From positions 1,602,494 through 1,666,493 of the forward strand of contig JAJEKV010000047.1 of assembly GCA_021234155.1 (NCBI GenBank): a DNA stretch of 64,000 nucleotides, in the 5' to 3' direction. Positions within the stretch are counted from its first letter, which is position 1; every line of letters starts with the position of its first letter. A program made the position numbers and the translations under genes. The notes under the pieces are model-generated. The model did no database searches. It was not told where the DNA came from and worked only from the letters and a program-made list of their open reading frames with translations. The stretch comes from Isoetes taiwanensis. Lineage: Eukaryota; Streptophyta; Lycopodiopsida; Isoetales; Isoetaceae. Below, one piece after another: positions 1 to 12,480 of this stretch.

Positions 1-2495
1 ATAGTAGATGATGAAAGTTGGAGTCTGCAGGAAGAAAAAACGCTTGAATTCCGACAGAAGCAAAAGGGTATTTGGGACAAGAATGTAAGTTCATCATTAA
101 TGGTTGTAAAACATGATTGGGAAAAGAACGTAAGTCTATCACTAATTGTTGTAAAACATCAATACATAAGATCATAACGCAGCAAGCATTTGATAATGAT
201 ACGTGTTTTAGCATAAACTTTTACTGTGGACAATTTGTAATCATTTTAAAATCTGTTGGTTCATTGATCCTATTAGAAGAATCACTTGCAATTAATAGTC
301 AAATGAGCTTTTATAAAATGGCGCATGTGCAAGATCTTGGAAGCTTTTCGTGGATGTGGAAATATGTATACTATTCTGGAATGGCATGATTGTGTTAGAT
401 ACAGTGGATCATGGGTATTCCAATTTTCGCCACAGGCATTATTCATTTATCTAGACTAGATTACAATTCAAATCAATTTTTTGTCATGAGACTATGCCGT
501 TAAGTACCTTATGCAATATTTGTGTGCTGTTCTTTTGTTGTCTGGATTTCCGTTACATGATTGTTCTTATAACTCCTGCTTTCATATCCGATTAGCTGGA
601 TTAACCAAGTGAATGTCCTTTCGTTGTATGTTGGATAGCTTATTTGTGGGGAAAGGCTATGTGCAGAGGGCAGGGTGGCATCACATGGGATTGCAGGGCT
701 GAACAACATTATTATGTGTTTATAATGTAGGAATAAAATTATGATTGTGACATCTCACAAATGGTAATGGTCTGTTGAATTTTAAGTCATCCAAGAAATT
801 AATTATGTCAAGATGACGATATTTGCATAGAATGGCTGCGGGTAGAGGCTTGATTTTACTCGTCATCCAAGTTAGATCTTATTTGTTTGAACAAAGCTTG
901 GTTGTAAACCTTTTTTGAGTTCTCTTTTTTTGAAGACAAAATATATGAGCTGCAAAACGAGTAAATAAGCTGGCAGAAAACAGGGAGGCATGAAACGGAT
1001 GGCTTAATGGTTGGTTACAACATGTGTGAGAAGTCACCTATTTGATGTCGCACCTAAGAATTATGTATTGGATTACTTAAATGAATGTCTCCTAAGGCTT
1101 ATGGGAATGGTTCTTTTCTTCTGATTGCAAATGCATTTCATCTTGTGTGCCATTGTGAATATTGTTTGTCTCTACGTTTTATTTGGGACTTACACTCCTG
1201 CTGATTTGTTATAGGTGGAAGCTTCCAAAGCTTCCAGTACAAGTGCAACTACAAATGTTCCCATATACGAAGATCCATCTTATTGGGATGATAGGTACAT
1301 GTTTGCTGATGAACCGTTTGACTGGTATGAGAAGTACTCTGGTCTGGCACCCCTCTTGCAAAAGTATATTGCCAAGTCAGCACGTATATTGATGGTAGGA
1401 TGTGGTAATGCAGGTGAGCTTAATAATGAATTTTAGAATAGGTTGAGGTGATCAATTGACAATTAGTCATAATTTGGCAGCAATTTCAGCAGATATGGTG
1501 AAGGACGGATATGAAGAAATTATTAACACTGATGTATCTTCAGTGGTTATTGAATCAATGCAGGAGAAATACCAAAGCATTTCCAAATTAAAGTGTATCC
1601 TCTATCATTTTGTTGGTATTTAATAGCCCTTTTATTTATTTCTCTTTTCGTTCTTAACCTATCCATCAGACATCACAATGGATGCTCGTGATATGGGTGC
1701 CTTTGGGGATTCCTCATTTGATTCAGTTATCGATAAAGGTAACATGGCCACCTTAAGCTAAGCGATAATCATGAAACCTGAATAAGTTTTGATGCCTGAC
1801 TTCCCTTATCAGGATTACTGGATGCTTTGATGGTGAGTTTTAGTGTACATTATCATTTAGAAGTCAATGTAGGACAGGTGCTTATATTTTGCTGAACAGA
1901 GTGGAGACAGAGCGGAGAAAAATGCAGAGGAAGTGCTATCTGAGGTTTACAGGTTGTTATAATGAGCTCAGAATGTTTAATTATGCATATTGTATATATA
2001 TTTTATTTAATTGAATATTTTGTGACAGGGTGCTGAAGCCTGGAGGAACGTTTATTCTGGTAAGATATGATTATTACTTTTTGGTACACAAGAATCAATC
2101 ATTATGCTAGTTTATTGACTGCAGGTTACCCATGATGGGCCATGTTCTAGGATGCCTTATCTGAAACCTCCAAAATTCAATTGGACAGTTTCTCTCCATG
2201 TTATAAGTACGATTCTTTGTGCCGTTTTTTAAAATAGTTTCTTGCCACCAATTTCGTTAGTTTATTTGTTCAATTTTATCAGGTGAGGAAGGCGAGGGAT
2301 GTAAGAGGTCTAACATATATTTAGAGCCAGTTGATATTAGTAAATATGAAGCTCTTGAAGAGGATCTTGCACTTGAAGGCCTGGATAACAATTATGTATT
2401 TGTTTGTATTAAAGGTAAGGGGATCCATGTTTGTTTATAGTGCATTCTTAATATCACTGATCAATGCTATTTCTTTAGGTCCTTCACCTCCTTGA
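1..2495 (+). CDS. eEF1A lysine methyltransferase 4-like (class I SAM methyltransferase), 5' partial
   Basis: Ten exons can be joined in one frame with GT-AG borders: 1-84 (tentative first visible exon), 1215-1413, 1481-1594, 1670-1738, 1813-1832, 1900-1952, 2029-2059, 2125-2206, 2283-2414 and 2479-2495 (TGA). They total 801 nt, about 266 residues, and the 5' end lies outside the window. Visible landmarks are YWDDRY near the start of exon 2, SAM-binding motif I (ILMVGCGNA) across the exon 2/3 border, the acidic post-I strand NTDVSSVVI, DARDMGAFGDSSFDSVIDKG, and VLKPGGTFIL. These match the METTL13/EEF1AKMT4 group, which methylates lysines of elongation factor eEF1A in the cytosol. The 20 nt exon at 1813-1832 is very small but keeps frame. 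No stop or frameshift was found. The family assignment is secure; the exact substrate is inferred. Confidence 0.88.
65..167 (+). repeat. Short tandem duplication containing two alternative splice donors
   Basis: A unit of about 45 nt, roughly GGGAcAAGAAtGTAAGTt-CATCA and following, occurs twice, near 70-115 and 118-160. Each copy contains a GTAAGT donor (85 and 129). The second donor would extend the first exon of the methyltransferase gene by 44 nt and change the frame, so the first donor is preferred. Confidence 0.5.
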
Positions 2496-3728
2496 GATCA
2501 TATGTTTTCCATGTACGCAACACATAGACGGCATTGCAAGAATTTACATTATTCTAATAATGGGTTCCCATATACTTTGGCTGTACAACTATTGATGTAT
2601 TACTATTTACAATGTGGGAACAATACTAATAGGGGTAGGATTACAGAATTATCTATTCGTATTGAATCTTAGTGTTGGAGCCACATTATGGAGTTTTTTG
2701 GTGCCAAAGTTGCTGCATTTATTGGTTTCATTGAGCGTAACTATGCATATTTCAGGTGGGGTGGTCCCGTCTGTGATTGTTTCCTGTCAGATTGTCGAAT
2801 TTGCTCTGCTTTAGAAGTTGTAGGAGTTACCTGTGCTGGATATGTTTTTGGCTCGTGCTTTTGAATGGGACATCCATCAATCCAGGAGGTGGGAGATTTT
2901 TTTAGTATATTCTTGGCACTGATCTATTTATATAACTAAGCAAAAAAAAAGTTTGGAATTATTTATCAGTTTTGGAATGTTTTTTCTGGCGATAATTTTT
3001 CTTTCCGGCCAAAAGACCCTATCCTCTTGAGCTGAAAATATTGGCGGACTTAGAGACTCAGGAAAATATGGAAATATGCAGTAATTATTTGACGGGCCGT
3101 TCATGTCTCTTCTAGAATCCAAATAGCTGCAATGGCTGCGCCTTCATTTTTGGGCTCAACGCACAAAGCTTCCTTTTCAAATGGACCTGCCTGTTCTTTG
3201 TGATGAATTCCTGCCTCTACGCGCATAAAGTCTCGTAGTTTGAAAAAAGCAGAAACTGAAGAATTGATTGGCTACTGCAAATCCTCGGAACACTATTGCA
3301 TATTCTTTAAAGGAACTTTCATGCAGAGACCAATGCAAGTCGGCTATGCAATCATCTTGAACTCTTCTATGGCTTCGCTATGCAATACATCATGAACTTT
3401 TCGATGGCTTGAGGAAACTCTCAATCAGATCCATATTCTGCGAATTATCTTCAAAACAAGCTGATTGGTCCTTTCAGAATCCTTCTCTATCTTAAATCTT
3501 AGTGGTTTCATAATCTGGAACATGACATTTTATTCTTCTAACTAGACAAGTAAAGTACCATCAAAAGTTTGCCACTTATGAGTACTGAATATCTTCACTG
3601 GGCATCGTGTTTAATGTTGGGAATGTAGAACTTCTCCGACCTAGTTAAGAGGCTAACTTGCATCTCTATGTTGACAATAATAAGATCGAAAGCAGGTAGA
3701 TGAAAGGTTTGTGTAGATTTAAACTAAC
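2496..3728. other. Intergenic, no gene recognised
   Basis: AT-rich sequence downstream of the methyltransferase stop, presumably including its 3' UTR. A short purine-rich stretch and an approximate local repeat (ATCTTGAACT and ATCATGAACT phrases at 3350-3400) are present. No protein or RNA feature was recognised. Confidence 0.5.
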
Positions 3729-3775
3729 TCTCTCTCCCTCTCCCTCCCTCTCCCCTCCCCTCCCCTCCCCTCCCA
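3729..3775. repeat. Pyrimidine simple repeat (CTCCC/CCCCT)n
   Basis: TCTCTCCC units change into four CCCCT-type pentamers ending at CCCAGTCGG. It is a simple repeat just upstream of the Harbinger relic. Short ORFs crossing it are composition artefacts. Confidence 0.8.
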
Positions 3776-4075
3776 GTCGGCCACATGCTTGAATTTTTTT
3801 TTTGTCTCTCGTCGTATACGGCGAGAGAGATCAGAGAAGAGCTTCTCTCGAGCCTTAACAATGGTTTGTTTCGAAAGGTTTTCTACTCCCAGGGATTTTT
3901 TCCCTCCAATTCGATTCCGGCTGGCGGGATCATTCAATCTTCAAAATGAATGATATGGGATATTTCAAGTTTGCCCACACAGACTTCCCGTGTCCCATTT
4001 CAAGCTGATTTCTATAAAAAATTCGTTCTTTACACCATTGAGGCAGGAAATCATCACCGACAGCGGCATTCAAGC

Positions 4076-5431
4076 ATGGATCCGGTTATTTTAGGTATGA
4101 TTGCAATGCTTCTTAGGGCTATTATGCTAGGTTTAGCAATGCAGAAATTTTGCTTGTACCTGATCCAAGATAACGAGCTCGAGGATCTTATGGCAATAGT
4201 GGATGAAGAAGATTTTTAAGAAGACAACACTAGTTTTCCATGTGCATCTTCCATCTTACTCTTGGCTGCAACATCTCGATTAAGAAGACCACTGAGAAGA
4301 TTCTGGGTTTGTCCGAGACAAACCACTTAGTGGGATAATATTGGCAATCATGCCTGGAATTGCCTTCCCTCATTCGAAGATGATATGTGACATCAGTTTT
4401 ACAGAATGAAGAGAGGGTCATTTGAGAAACTGGTTGGCCTTATTGTGCCATACCTGATCAGACCAGGCCAAAAGGTCAGGCCTTCTGTAGATCCTAGGAA
4501 AGCAGTAGCTATGGTACTCTACTTTCTTGCTCATGGTGAGATGCCATTGCATGTTGGTCAAAGGTTTTATGTTGGAAAAGCCGCAATCTAAAAATATACC
4601 AAGACGGTGACTTTAGTTTTAGCAACCAAGACCATGCTTTACAAAAAATTCATTACCTTACCCTCGGGTCAGAGACTTCTGATATCATGAGGGAATTTGA
4701 AGATGCCACAGGCTTGCCTAGTATTTTTTGTGCTGTTGATGGTTCTCACATTTTCTTGTACAGAAAGCCTTGGAGGAAAGACAAATTAGGTGATTACTAC
4801 AGCAGACACAAGAGGCATTCTTGCCTCATGCAGGTGTAGTAACACACTCTAGAATGTTTATCAATGTGTGTATTAGTAGGACAGGATATGTGCATGATTC
4901 CAATCAGTTCAAGAAGAGTCTATTGTATAAGAGGCTAGCATCAAAGCAGATTTTGCAGGAACCTACTGTCCAAATGACTGGAAAAAAGATTAACAAGAGA
5001 GGTGAAATACTAGATGCAGATGTGAAGTTACTATTCCACCAATGCTTTTAGGGGATTCAACATATCCAAGCAAAAGGTTCTTGATGAAGGTATTTTCAGA
5101 TGGCACAAGGGCTTCTGGCAGGTTCAACAAGAGGATTTGCAAGGGCAGAGTTCGTGTAGAGAATGGATTTGGCATAGTAAAAGAGAAGTTCAGGATCCTC
5201 ACGGCTTTGCCTATTCATGTTGGTAGGGCAGCCAAGATCATTCATGCAGCATGTGTTTTGTAGAATTTCTGCATTATGGAGGATTTAGAATTGGAGATGT
5301 TGCCCTTAAAAGCAGAGTTACCAGATATAAACTACTATGAAACTGAAGAGATGAACAAGAAATTAAAGAAGGAAGGAGACTTGATAAGATATGTCATCTT
5401 CCAAAATAGGGATGGTAGATACTTAATTTGA
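4076..5431 (+). pseudogene. PIF/Harbinger-type DDE transposase, degraded
   Basis: From ATG 4076 the + strand encodes, with stops and frameshifts, a HARBI1/PIF-like nuclease of about 430 residues, close to the normal family length. The signature blocks appear in order: FEKLVGLIVPYLI near 4410-4450, FCAVDGSHIFL near 4730 (first catalytic D), SRTGYVHDSNQF near 4890 (the GSxHD-like block), LLGDSTYPSKRFLMK near 5045 (second catalytic D), and RVRVENGFGIVKEKFRIL near 5155-5205 (catalytic E block). The acidic C-terminus runs to TGA near 5430. Reading frame is lost at about 4219, 4590, 4838 and 5262, so it cannot make an active enzyme. A Myb/SANT-like partner ORF lies convergently at 7.8-8.9 kb, as is normal for two-gene PIF/Harbinger elements. 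Confidence 0.85.
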
Positions 5432-6432
5432 TTCTTTCATTCATTTCAGGGAATTACTTACATCTGAACTCAATATGAATGTTATTCCATTTTTTTGATA
5501 TTAATAAATATCCGATATCCCAATTCCGATCCATTTTGTGATAAGTTAAGTAATGTCATTACAAATGCACTGTTTTACAGAATGCAGCTCAGCTTTAAAA
5601 TTGCAAAACAGAGCAAACTCTTAAGTACCAAGTTCTTGAAGTTATATGAACACGCTGATTGCATTACAACAGTTTAAATATGACTAGTGTGTTATTTCTA
5701 TGAATGAATAACTAAACTATGTTCAGTCTGTAATCTTATAGCAGTTTACATTATTTCCTTTCAATATAATAACATTACAGTAGCAGACATTAGCATTCAC
5801 TAACCATTAGAGATCACAGATCATTAGCATCACAGACTAGAGAAGTACAACAGATAATAAACAGAATATTTTTTATTAATATGAAATGTGTTACATGAAC
5901 TCAATTCCAATAGGACAGTACAAACTTCTTAACTAAAATCTGTCATAGAAATGCCTGTGATCCCTAAAATGCTAAAAATTACTCCTGAACACTGCATGTC
6001 ATCAAAGCCTTCATCATTCTCGTCTTCTTAACCTGTAAGAATCGTATTCAGCAAGCCATGAGGATGAAAACTACATTTTAGTGAAAAGGAAGACAACTTA
6101 AGTCAGGATTACATATTTCCGAGAAAATATCATGTATTAAACATGTCAGGGTTTACAAAAAGACCATTTCTTCCTGGTCTGAGTATATAAAAGGCCAGTG
6201 GCCTGTTCCATATCATACATTGTAACAAAAAACTTTCAACAAACAGAAAAGAAAACAAAAATCCGCTAAGTTAAGGGGTAGGCACAAGGAAAATGGCTTC
6301 TTCACATAAAAAAGCTATTCAGGACAATTTTCACAGGTCACAGATGGGATTCGGACCTCCCAAAGACACTATCTTCCATGATGTTTCACATGGATTGAGC
6401 TCCATGTGTTCTCTCTGCCGGAAAGGAGCTTG
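5432..6432. other. AT-rich spacer between the two Harbinger ORFs
   Basis: No coding signal is visible. The sequence is AT-rich with short local repetitions, such as repeated TTACA/AGATCACAGA phrases at 5740-5840. It probably belongs to the interior or non-coding end of the Harbinger element. Confidence 0.45.
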
Positions 6433-6669
6433 TTAAGCCCATGCAATCAGCTCAGCCTCCACAAAGACTTCCTCCATAGACATGTAGCTAAGAATAATCC
6501 TTTGGCTGACACTAGCATGGAAACTCATGTGCTGGAGCTCAATAATCTCGGCTGATTCAACTGTTAGACTGCTAGAAGATGAACTTGCTGCCACAGCCAT
6601 ACTTGAATCCTCGCTAGAAGATGAGTATACAGAAAAATGGCGCCAGACCAGAACCTTGTGCCTTGCCAT
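6433..6669 (-). CDS. Unrecognised small serine-rich ORF (78 aa)
   Basis: Reading from ATG at 6669 gives 78 residues with a serine run (YSSSSEDSS and ASSSSSSL), then VESAEIIELQHMSFHASVSQ and an acidic end EEVFVEAELIAWA, stop at 6433. The longer frame continuing upstream comes only from the purine-rich repeat and is not credible. The composition looks protein-like rather than random, and the position between the two Harbinger ORFs suggests it belongs to that element. No domain was recognised and there is no proof it is translated. Confidence 0.25.
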   Translation of the reverse strand: MARHKVLVWRHFSVYSSSSEDSSMAVAASSSSSSLTVESAEIIELQHMSFHASVSQRIILSYMSMEEVFVEAELIAWA

Positions 6670-6728
6670 CTTCGAGCAGCTTACAATTAATTGGATTGCA
6701 TAGGAATCGAGACATGCATTAGGGAATT

Positions 6729-7556
6729 TTATGGGAAAAAGGACACGGAAAAAAGGAGAAGAAAGAAAGGGCAGGAAAAGGAGAAAAAGGGTAAGGGAAA
6801 AGGGAAAAAAAAAGCGATGGGAAGGAAAAAAAAGGAGATGGAAAGGGGAAAAAGGAACAAAAAAGAGCCGAGGAAAAGGGAAAAAGGGAAAAGGGCAAAA
6901 AAGGAGAAGATGGAAGGAAGAAAGAAAAAGAACCCGGAAAAAGAGAGAAGATGGGAAACGAGGAGAAGGAAAGGGAAAAATGGCATTGAGAAAGGGAAAG
7001 GGAAAGAGAAAAAGAAAAAGAGAGGGAAAAAGGAAGTTAAAAAGATATCGAGAAAAGGGAAAGAGGGAAATGGTGGGAAAAGGAGGAAAAGGGAGGGGAA
7101 AAGGTGAACAGGAAAAGGGTGGAAAAAAGGATGGAAAAAAAAGGAGGAAAGGAAAAAAGAAAAAGGGAGATGGAAAGGGGAAAAGGGAACCTGGAAAAAC
7201 GGCTGGAGGAAAAGGGGAAAAGGGAAGGGGGAAAGGCATGCGAAAAAAGGGAAGAGGGAAAGGGTGAAGAAAGAGAAAAAAGGGAAGCAAAAATAGAGCA
7301 TCGAAAAAAGGAAGGAAAAAGGTTAGAAAGAAAATGTGAGGAGAAGGGAAGGGGTAAATGAAAAGGGACAGGGAAAGGGGAAAAGACAAAGAGAGGGAAA
7401 AATGGAAGATAAGAAGGCACGAGAAAAGGAAAAGAGGGAAAGGGTGGGAAAAGAGAAAAAGGGAAGGGGAAAAGGAGAATAGGAAAATGGTGGAGAGCAA
7501 TGAATGGAAAAAGAGGAAGAGAGGAATGGGAAACAGGCACGAAGGGGGAAAAAACA
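6729..7556. repeat. Purine-rich (GGGAAAA)n-like degenerate simple sequence
   Basis: About 830 bp is almost pure A/G on the + strand, built from GGAAAAGGG-like units with only scattered C and T. The polypurine/polypyrimidine nature creates long open frames on both strands, encoding Lys/Arg/Glu/Gly on + and Phe/Pro/Leu/Ser on -. These show no coding signal. Such tracts can form triplex (H-DNA) structures. It separates the two Harbinger ORFs. Confidence 0.9.
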
Positions 7557-7810
7557 ATTCCTTTATGCAATTATACTATTTATATAGTCAGGAATATTAT
7601 ATCATATCATATTTAAATTCGATAGAAGATCCCCATAGCACCCCAAAGTTAAGTTCCAATCATTCTTCCCCACTTCAAACTGAACTTGAACAGAAGAACA
7701 TACTGTTCTAACTATCTTGCAGAAGCACAAAAAAAAGCAAAAAAAAAACAAAAAGAAAAGCCAAAAAAAAAATGAAAACGACAGTACAAGACAAAAATAA
7801 GAAGAGTACC

Positions 7811-8861
7811 TCTGAAATTGATATTAATTTGTCTGCTTCGATGCAGAAGTTTAGCAATCTCCAGTAGAGTGTCCTTTGTCATTTGGCATATACTTTATGT
7901 CATTATAGCCATTGATTGAGCAATCTTCAAAGTATTAGCTGATCTCAGGGACTCCAACTCCCTGATCAATTCATGTTTCTTAACAGGTTCTTCCTACATT
8001 TGATATCCCAGTTGCAATTTCTTCATCTATGTGAACCCCCGAGATCTCTTTTTTGTTGTTGGCTTACCACTAACCCCATGCTGATTGCATGCAATAGAAG
8101 GACTGGTGTCAGAAGGATTGAATGTACTTGGAGTATCTTTGCTCGAATTTCTCTCCTGAGCACTTGAATTATCTTTTCTACCATTTCCTTCACTAGCAAC
8201 AAGGCTGACAGGATTATCATCTGCAATGCTTATGAATTCTTCTTCTACAAGAGATGCATTTGTTCCAATTGTCTCATAGAAGGCATCAGACATGAATGTG
8301 TTTGGGAACATACCAGCATCCTCAATGCCTTGGCCCCAAATTCCCCATCATCTCATGCACCTGGAATGTCCCTTTCATTTTTCACACCATGTTTAAGATC
8401 TTCCATAACTTCAAACCATGGCCAACTAGGTAGATCAGAGCCTGTTCTTTGGGATGCTTCTTTCTCATCCCTGAATTTTATTTGCAATTTATCCTATTTG
8501 TTTCTTAACTGTCTCAAATCTTCAAGGCCATGAACTGTGGGTTATAATTTCACTATAATCTCTCTCCATTGGCTTGAAGAGAGATTGATACTTCCATTAT
8601 TATGCACCTTGTACTCCTTCATCAAAGCAAGCATGGTAGAGATTGCATTGTCCGTTTTTCATTTTCTTAGGCCCGGTTAAGAGCAACATAACTGCTTTCG
8701 TGGATAACCAAGGCTAAATCATTGGGGAGGGGTTCAGATTTAACCTCAGGTAATCCATCTTCTGGCAGATCCCTCTTCCTTCCCCTTAGATTGCAATTTG
8801 AAGCCCTTGCAGCCTCGAAATTTATCTCAATGGCCACAGATTGGGAAATTGATCCAATCAT
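7811..8861 (-). pseudogene. Myb/SANT-like (trihelix-type) DNA-binding ORF of the Harbinger element, degraded
   Basis: The - strand carries dispersed blocks of a Myb/SANT-like protein. Near 8640-8540 is MLALMKEYKVHNNGSINLSS followed by QWREIIVKL; near 8530-8345 is LEDLRQLRNK, stop, DKLQIKFRDEKEAS and then SWPWFEVMEDLKHG, the KxKY and WPWF hallmarks of trihelix/Myb_DNA-bind domains. Near 8311-8027 is a Ser/Asp-rich linker ending KKRSRG, and near 7880-7830 is LEIAKLLHRSRQIN. Upstream, 8861-8667 encodes a basic stretch (LRGRKRDLPEDG) that may be the N-terminus. In-frame stops and frameshifts separate the blocks, so it is a pseudogene. In PIF/Harbinger elements this protein helps the transposase bind DNA and enter the nucleus, which fits the neighbouring DDE relic. 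Confidence 0.65.
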
Positions 8862-9276
8862 CCTCTAAGTTCTTCTTGGAGCCAATTTCTCGGTCTTAGG
8901 GGGACAAAAGGCTTCTTAGCATTCGGTAAAGATGATCGGGTTGCCTTCGTCATGTTCTTGGGACAATTTGTGCCTGATTTATCAAGCAAGAGGTTGCTAA
9001 GAATGTGGCTATTACCAAAGCATTTTACAAATTGAAGTAAAGAAATGCAAGAAGTGCTTACTGGATTGACAATCGACGCTGAGTGCAATGTTAGGAGCGA
9101 AGAATTTTGGAGCTTCGATTCTTGGAGCCCGCCCACCTTGAACAGAGGCCGGAATTAAGGTCGAAATTTCCGGCCTCCAAAAATTGGTCCCATAAATTTT
9201 TCGGGACATTATCCTTAACGGACGTCTCGTTAATGGAAACGCCCAACTAACAGCTAGGGGCGAATTATCTCTAAAT

Positions 9277-9321
9277 GTGAGAGTCCACTAAGTGATGTGA
9301 GAGTCCACTAAGTGGACTCTC
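9277..9321. repeat. Duplicated sequence forming a perfect 11-bp-arm palindrome
   Basis: The phrase GTGAGAGTCCACTAAGTG occurs twice in tandem. The second copy is followed by GGACTCTC, so 9299-9321 reads GAGAGTCCACT, A, AGTGGACTCTC, an inverted repeat with a 1-nt loop. A further C/T-rich stretch (ATCTCTC-type) follows. It could be the end region of the Harbinger relic or an independent foldback. Confidence 0.7.
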
Positions 9322-12194
9322 GCATCTCTCTAATAATCTCTCCTATCAAAACGTCTCTCCCATGATCTCTCAGCTCGCATGTGGCCGATGCCTCTCTCTC
9401 TCACAATGTATGGACTTGTCACTATTGCTATAATGTGCACCTAGACTCAAACTACTAAGAGGCTACATTGTCTATCAGTAGTTAGATCTAGAGATAATGA
9501 TATTATAGCTGGTAAAAATAAAATGCATGGCCTAAATTGTAATATGCAGTATCTATTTTCTAACAGTAAATTAACCTCAGATCATTTGATGATGATGGCC
9601 ATTTAACTAGGGGTGGAAAATCTAGAGTTTTAGTGGCTCAAAAAATTGTATGGAGGTAAGAATCGGCTGACATGCAACCGATATTTAATGCTGGGGTCTT
9701 TCCTAGGTAAGTCACCTCTGTTTGAAGCGCAATGGGCTACAATTCTGATGGTTGGTCTAGTAGTCATAGCTTTGAAGAAAATTTGGCGCCCACGATTGAG
9801 TTAGACAGGGAACTCTTGTGGTGTGAGAATTCTGTTAGACTAGAAGCCCTTATTATGGATAGAAGAGGAAGCGGCTGTGGATATGAAGCAAAGCAAGGTT
9901 TTAAGGGAAGTGGAGGCCTTGTGGCAAAAAGAGGCACTGGTTTCATAAAAAAACCGACATACTAGCACAGGGGAAATGCTTCAAGTGACCATTTCGTCCT
10001 TGAGACCCAAATAGAAGACGATCTTTCAGCAAATGAAGATGAATTTCAGGTAACTTTTCAGATTTCTATTTTGTATACCTATTTAGAACTACCAGATACT
10101 GGAAAATAAGCAGCAATGTCAATGCTGGCCCCATTCTAAAAAAGCACAGGGGATACTTATCTAGCTTATACGAATTGATACTAATGTACCCAGAGGAGGC
10201 ATCTGTCTGCTTATATGGAATCATATGGGCTAATTTCTTCCCGAAAAAATGGGATGTATGATGTTCAATAGTACATCTTACAGGTTAATAGCTTGCTCAT
10301 AAATGTAGAGTAATGCATGCTTTACATAACAGACATTCATGGTGCTTGTTAGGTCTGATATGGTAAAATCAGAACTGTATTTCTAGTTTCCTTTGTTTAG
10401 AGTAATGCATGCTTCCCATATGACTGGACACAAAGGCTCAGCACATTCTGGCATAATGATTAATGTGCTGGTTTAAAAACCTTATGGTATGATGGGATCT
10501 ATAATATACTTTTCAAATTTAGGCCTATACTCGTAAGTGAACGTAGTATATTTTGTCCACTGTTTTCTGAAAGTGAGGCAGCCTCCTATATTATGGACCT
10601 ACAGCAGGTAACTTTTTTAACAAAATGATATGATGCTGATATCTATATGGGCTATATGCTTAATAGTATATTGAAGTAAAGGTTTAATACCTTAAAATTG
10701 ATAATAGAACTCGATTTTTTTTGAAAAAAATATATCATAAGAGGAAATTTTTGTACAGCTTTCATGGTACTCATAGTTATGGAGTAAATATGTTTGACAG
10801 CACATACTATTGCATGTATGAAATAATGAAATCTGATAAAATGGTTAAGTTACAAAATTAATCTAAGCTAAATAAGAGCTAAATTTATGATCTTTATGTA
10901 TAGGTGGCCTGATGTTTTAGCTGCCTGATCAGTCTATAATTGTGAAAAGGCAAAGTGCCAATTTTATATTGATACATTTTGATGCTCCATACAAAGGTTA
11001 CAATGAGATTAATTACAGCCAAAACATTGTACTGGAATTAGGCCTTATAAAGATTAAACCTTGTGAGGTGTGGACTTTAAACTACATGGTTGCAAATTAA
11101 TTATAACATATCCATAATGAACTTGGGGTTATTGTGGTGTTTATTTAGTGACTTCAAGAAGTACCTTGTGGCCTACATGCAACGAGTCGATATGCATTGA
11201 CATGCAAAGTATTGATGCATGGTTTGTCATGCATGTAATGTGGTAAATTTTCAAAAGTTCCGTTTGTTCAGAAATGATTTAAGTTTTAAGTAAGGTTACT
11301 TTGAGACCACGGTTTAGATGCTCTGTCTTTGACTAGCTCGGTCACTATATAGAATGATAAGGCTGCTAAGGGATTGATCGAGGTCCGATTTTTGGTCCGA
11401 TTTTTTGTTTTTTCGATGCATCTACAAACTGCCATTTTGTTCTTAATATATCCGAGAAGGTTTGCTTCAGTTGGTCTCCAAGGGATAAGTCTGCTACCGC
11501 AAAATATATCATTGGCATTTGGAAATATGATTGAGAGGGGGCAGAAGGTGCAGTTAAAGTTGCATCTACATTGTTTCACCTCATCTAGATTGCTATGGAG
11601 AATCTGCTTGCTTTCTCATAATGGAAGCCACTGTGTCCAATTGTTTATTTGGGATGGTGTTGATATAAGTAAGAATAAGATGTCCGTGCTTAGTTTACGG
11701 TGGACTATTTTCAGCAAATGGCTTGAAAATGCATGCAATGTATAGTTCTCTAATGCAATATAATCTAGTATTTATAAGGAAGCATTATATTAGGCCAATC
11801 TTGCAACATGTCAATGATCCTACATCCAATTTTGAAGTGGATTCTCTGAATCACCACAAAAGGTGCAAATTTTGTAAAAACTTGATAGCCATTATCTATA
11901 TGGGATTCATCTCTTCTTTCAGGCAAAGAATATTTGGTGATCTCTGCACTAATATTTCTCATTGTTTGGCCTTAAAAACTTGATAACCACATTCTATATT
12001 TGTCTCATCTTTCCATTGAGGCAGAAAAACATTATGTTTGCACTTTGTTTCTCGTTGCTAATCTCTATAGGTTGCGGTTGGATTTCCAAAGCAAGGCATT
12101 TTCATCTCTTATCAATTTTGTTCTTCTCTTGGAAAACCAATGCTCTCTTGGAAAACCAATGCTCCCTCTACACCATAGGCCCAGCACCAAGGGT
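9322..12194. other. AT-rich intergenic sequence, no gene recognised
   Basis: Several open frames under 125 codons occur (for example 9732-9965 + and 11374-11745 +), but none resembles a known protein. The one at 9732 has a mildly protein-like composition. Phrases such as AGAGTAATGCATGCTT recur at 10306 and 10399. No RNA gene was found. Confidence 0.45.
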
Positions 12195-12480
12195 CACAAT
12201 GGTAAACATTCACGCTGTACATCGATGAGATGGAGGACTTCACAACTGTACTTGAAGGAGAGGGGTCACTTCTAGGGGAAAATGCATCTCTTTATGCAGA
12301 TAATGTGATTTTAATTTCCTTGAGTAGAGTAGGCCTCAATAAACACTTGGATGAAAGAAATTTTGTGCAGAAAAATGGTTGACAATAAATTGGATAAGAC
12401 AAATATAACAACAAAAGTGTAATCGTGTAAGTACCTCTTTTTCCAAAGCTTGTACTTCATGCTGCAGAGTTCGTACTTCT
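12195..12480 (-). repeat. Duplicated segment, copy 1 (partner 13548-13845)
   Basis: The two segments align almost continuously. Shared stretches include GGAGGACTTCACAA, CTTGAAGGAGAGGGGTCA, AAAATGCATCTCTTTATGCA and AATGGTTGACAATAAATTGG. The offset is about 1353 bp. The duplicated block includes the 3' end of a small coiled-coil exon on the - strand. Confidence 0.85.

Noticed and set aside
6433-7570. 374-codon - strand frame and several + strand Lys/Arg/Glu-rich frames
   Set aside because: Generated by the polypurine tract; only the last 78 codons (6433-6669) fall outside it.
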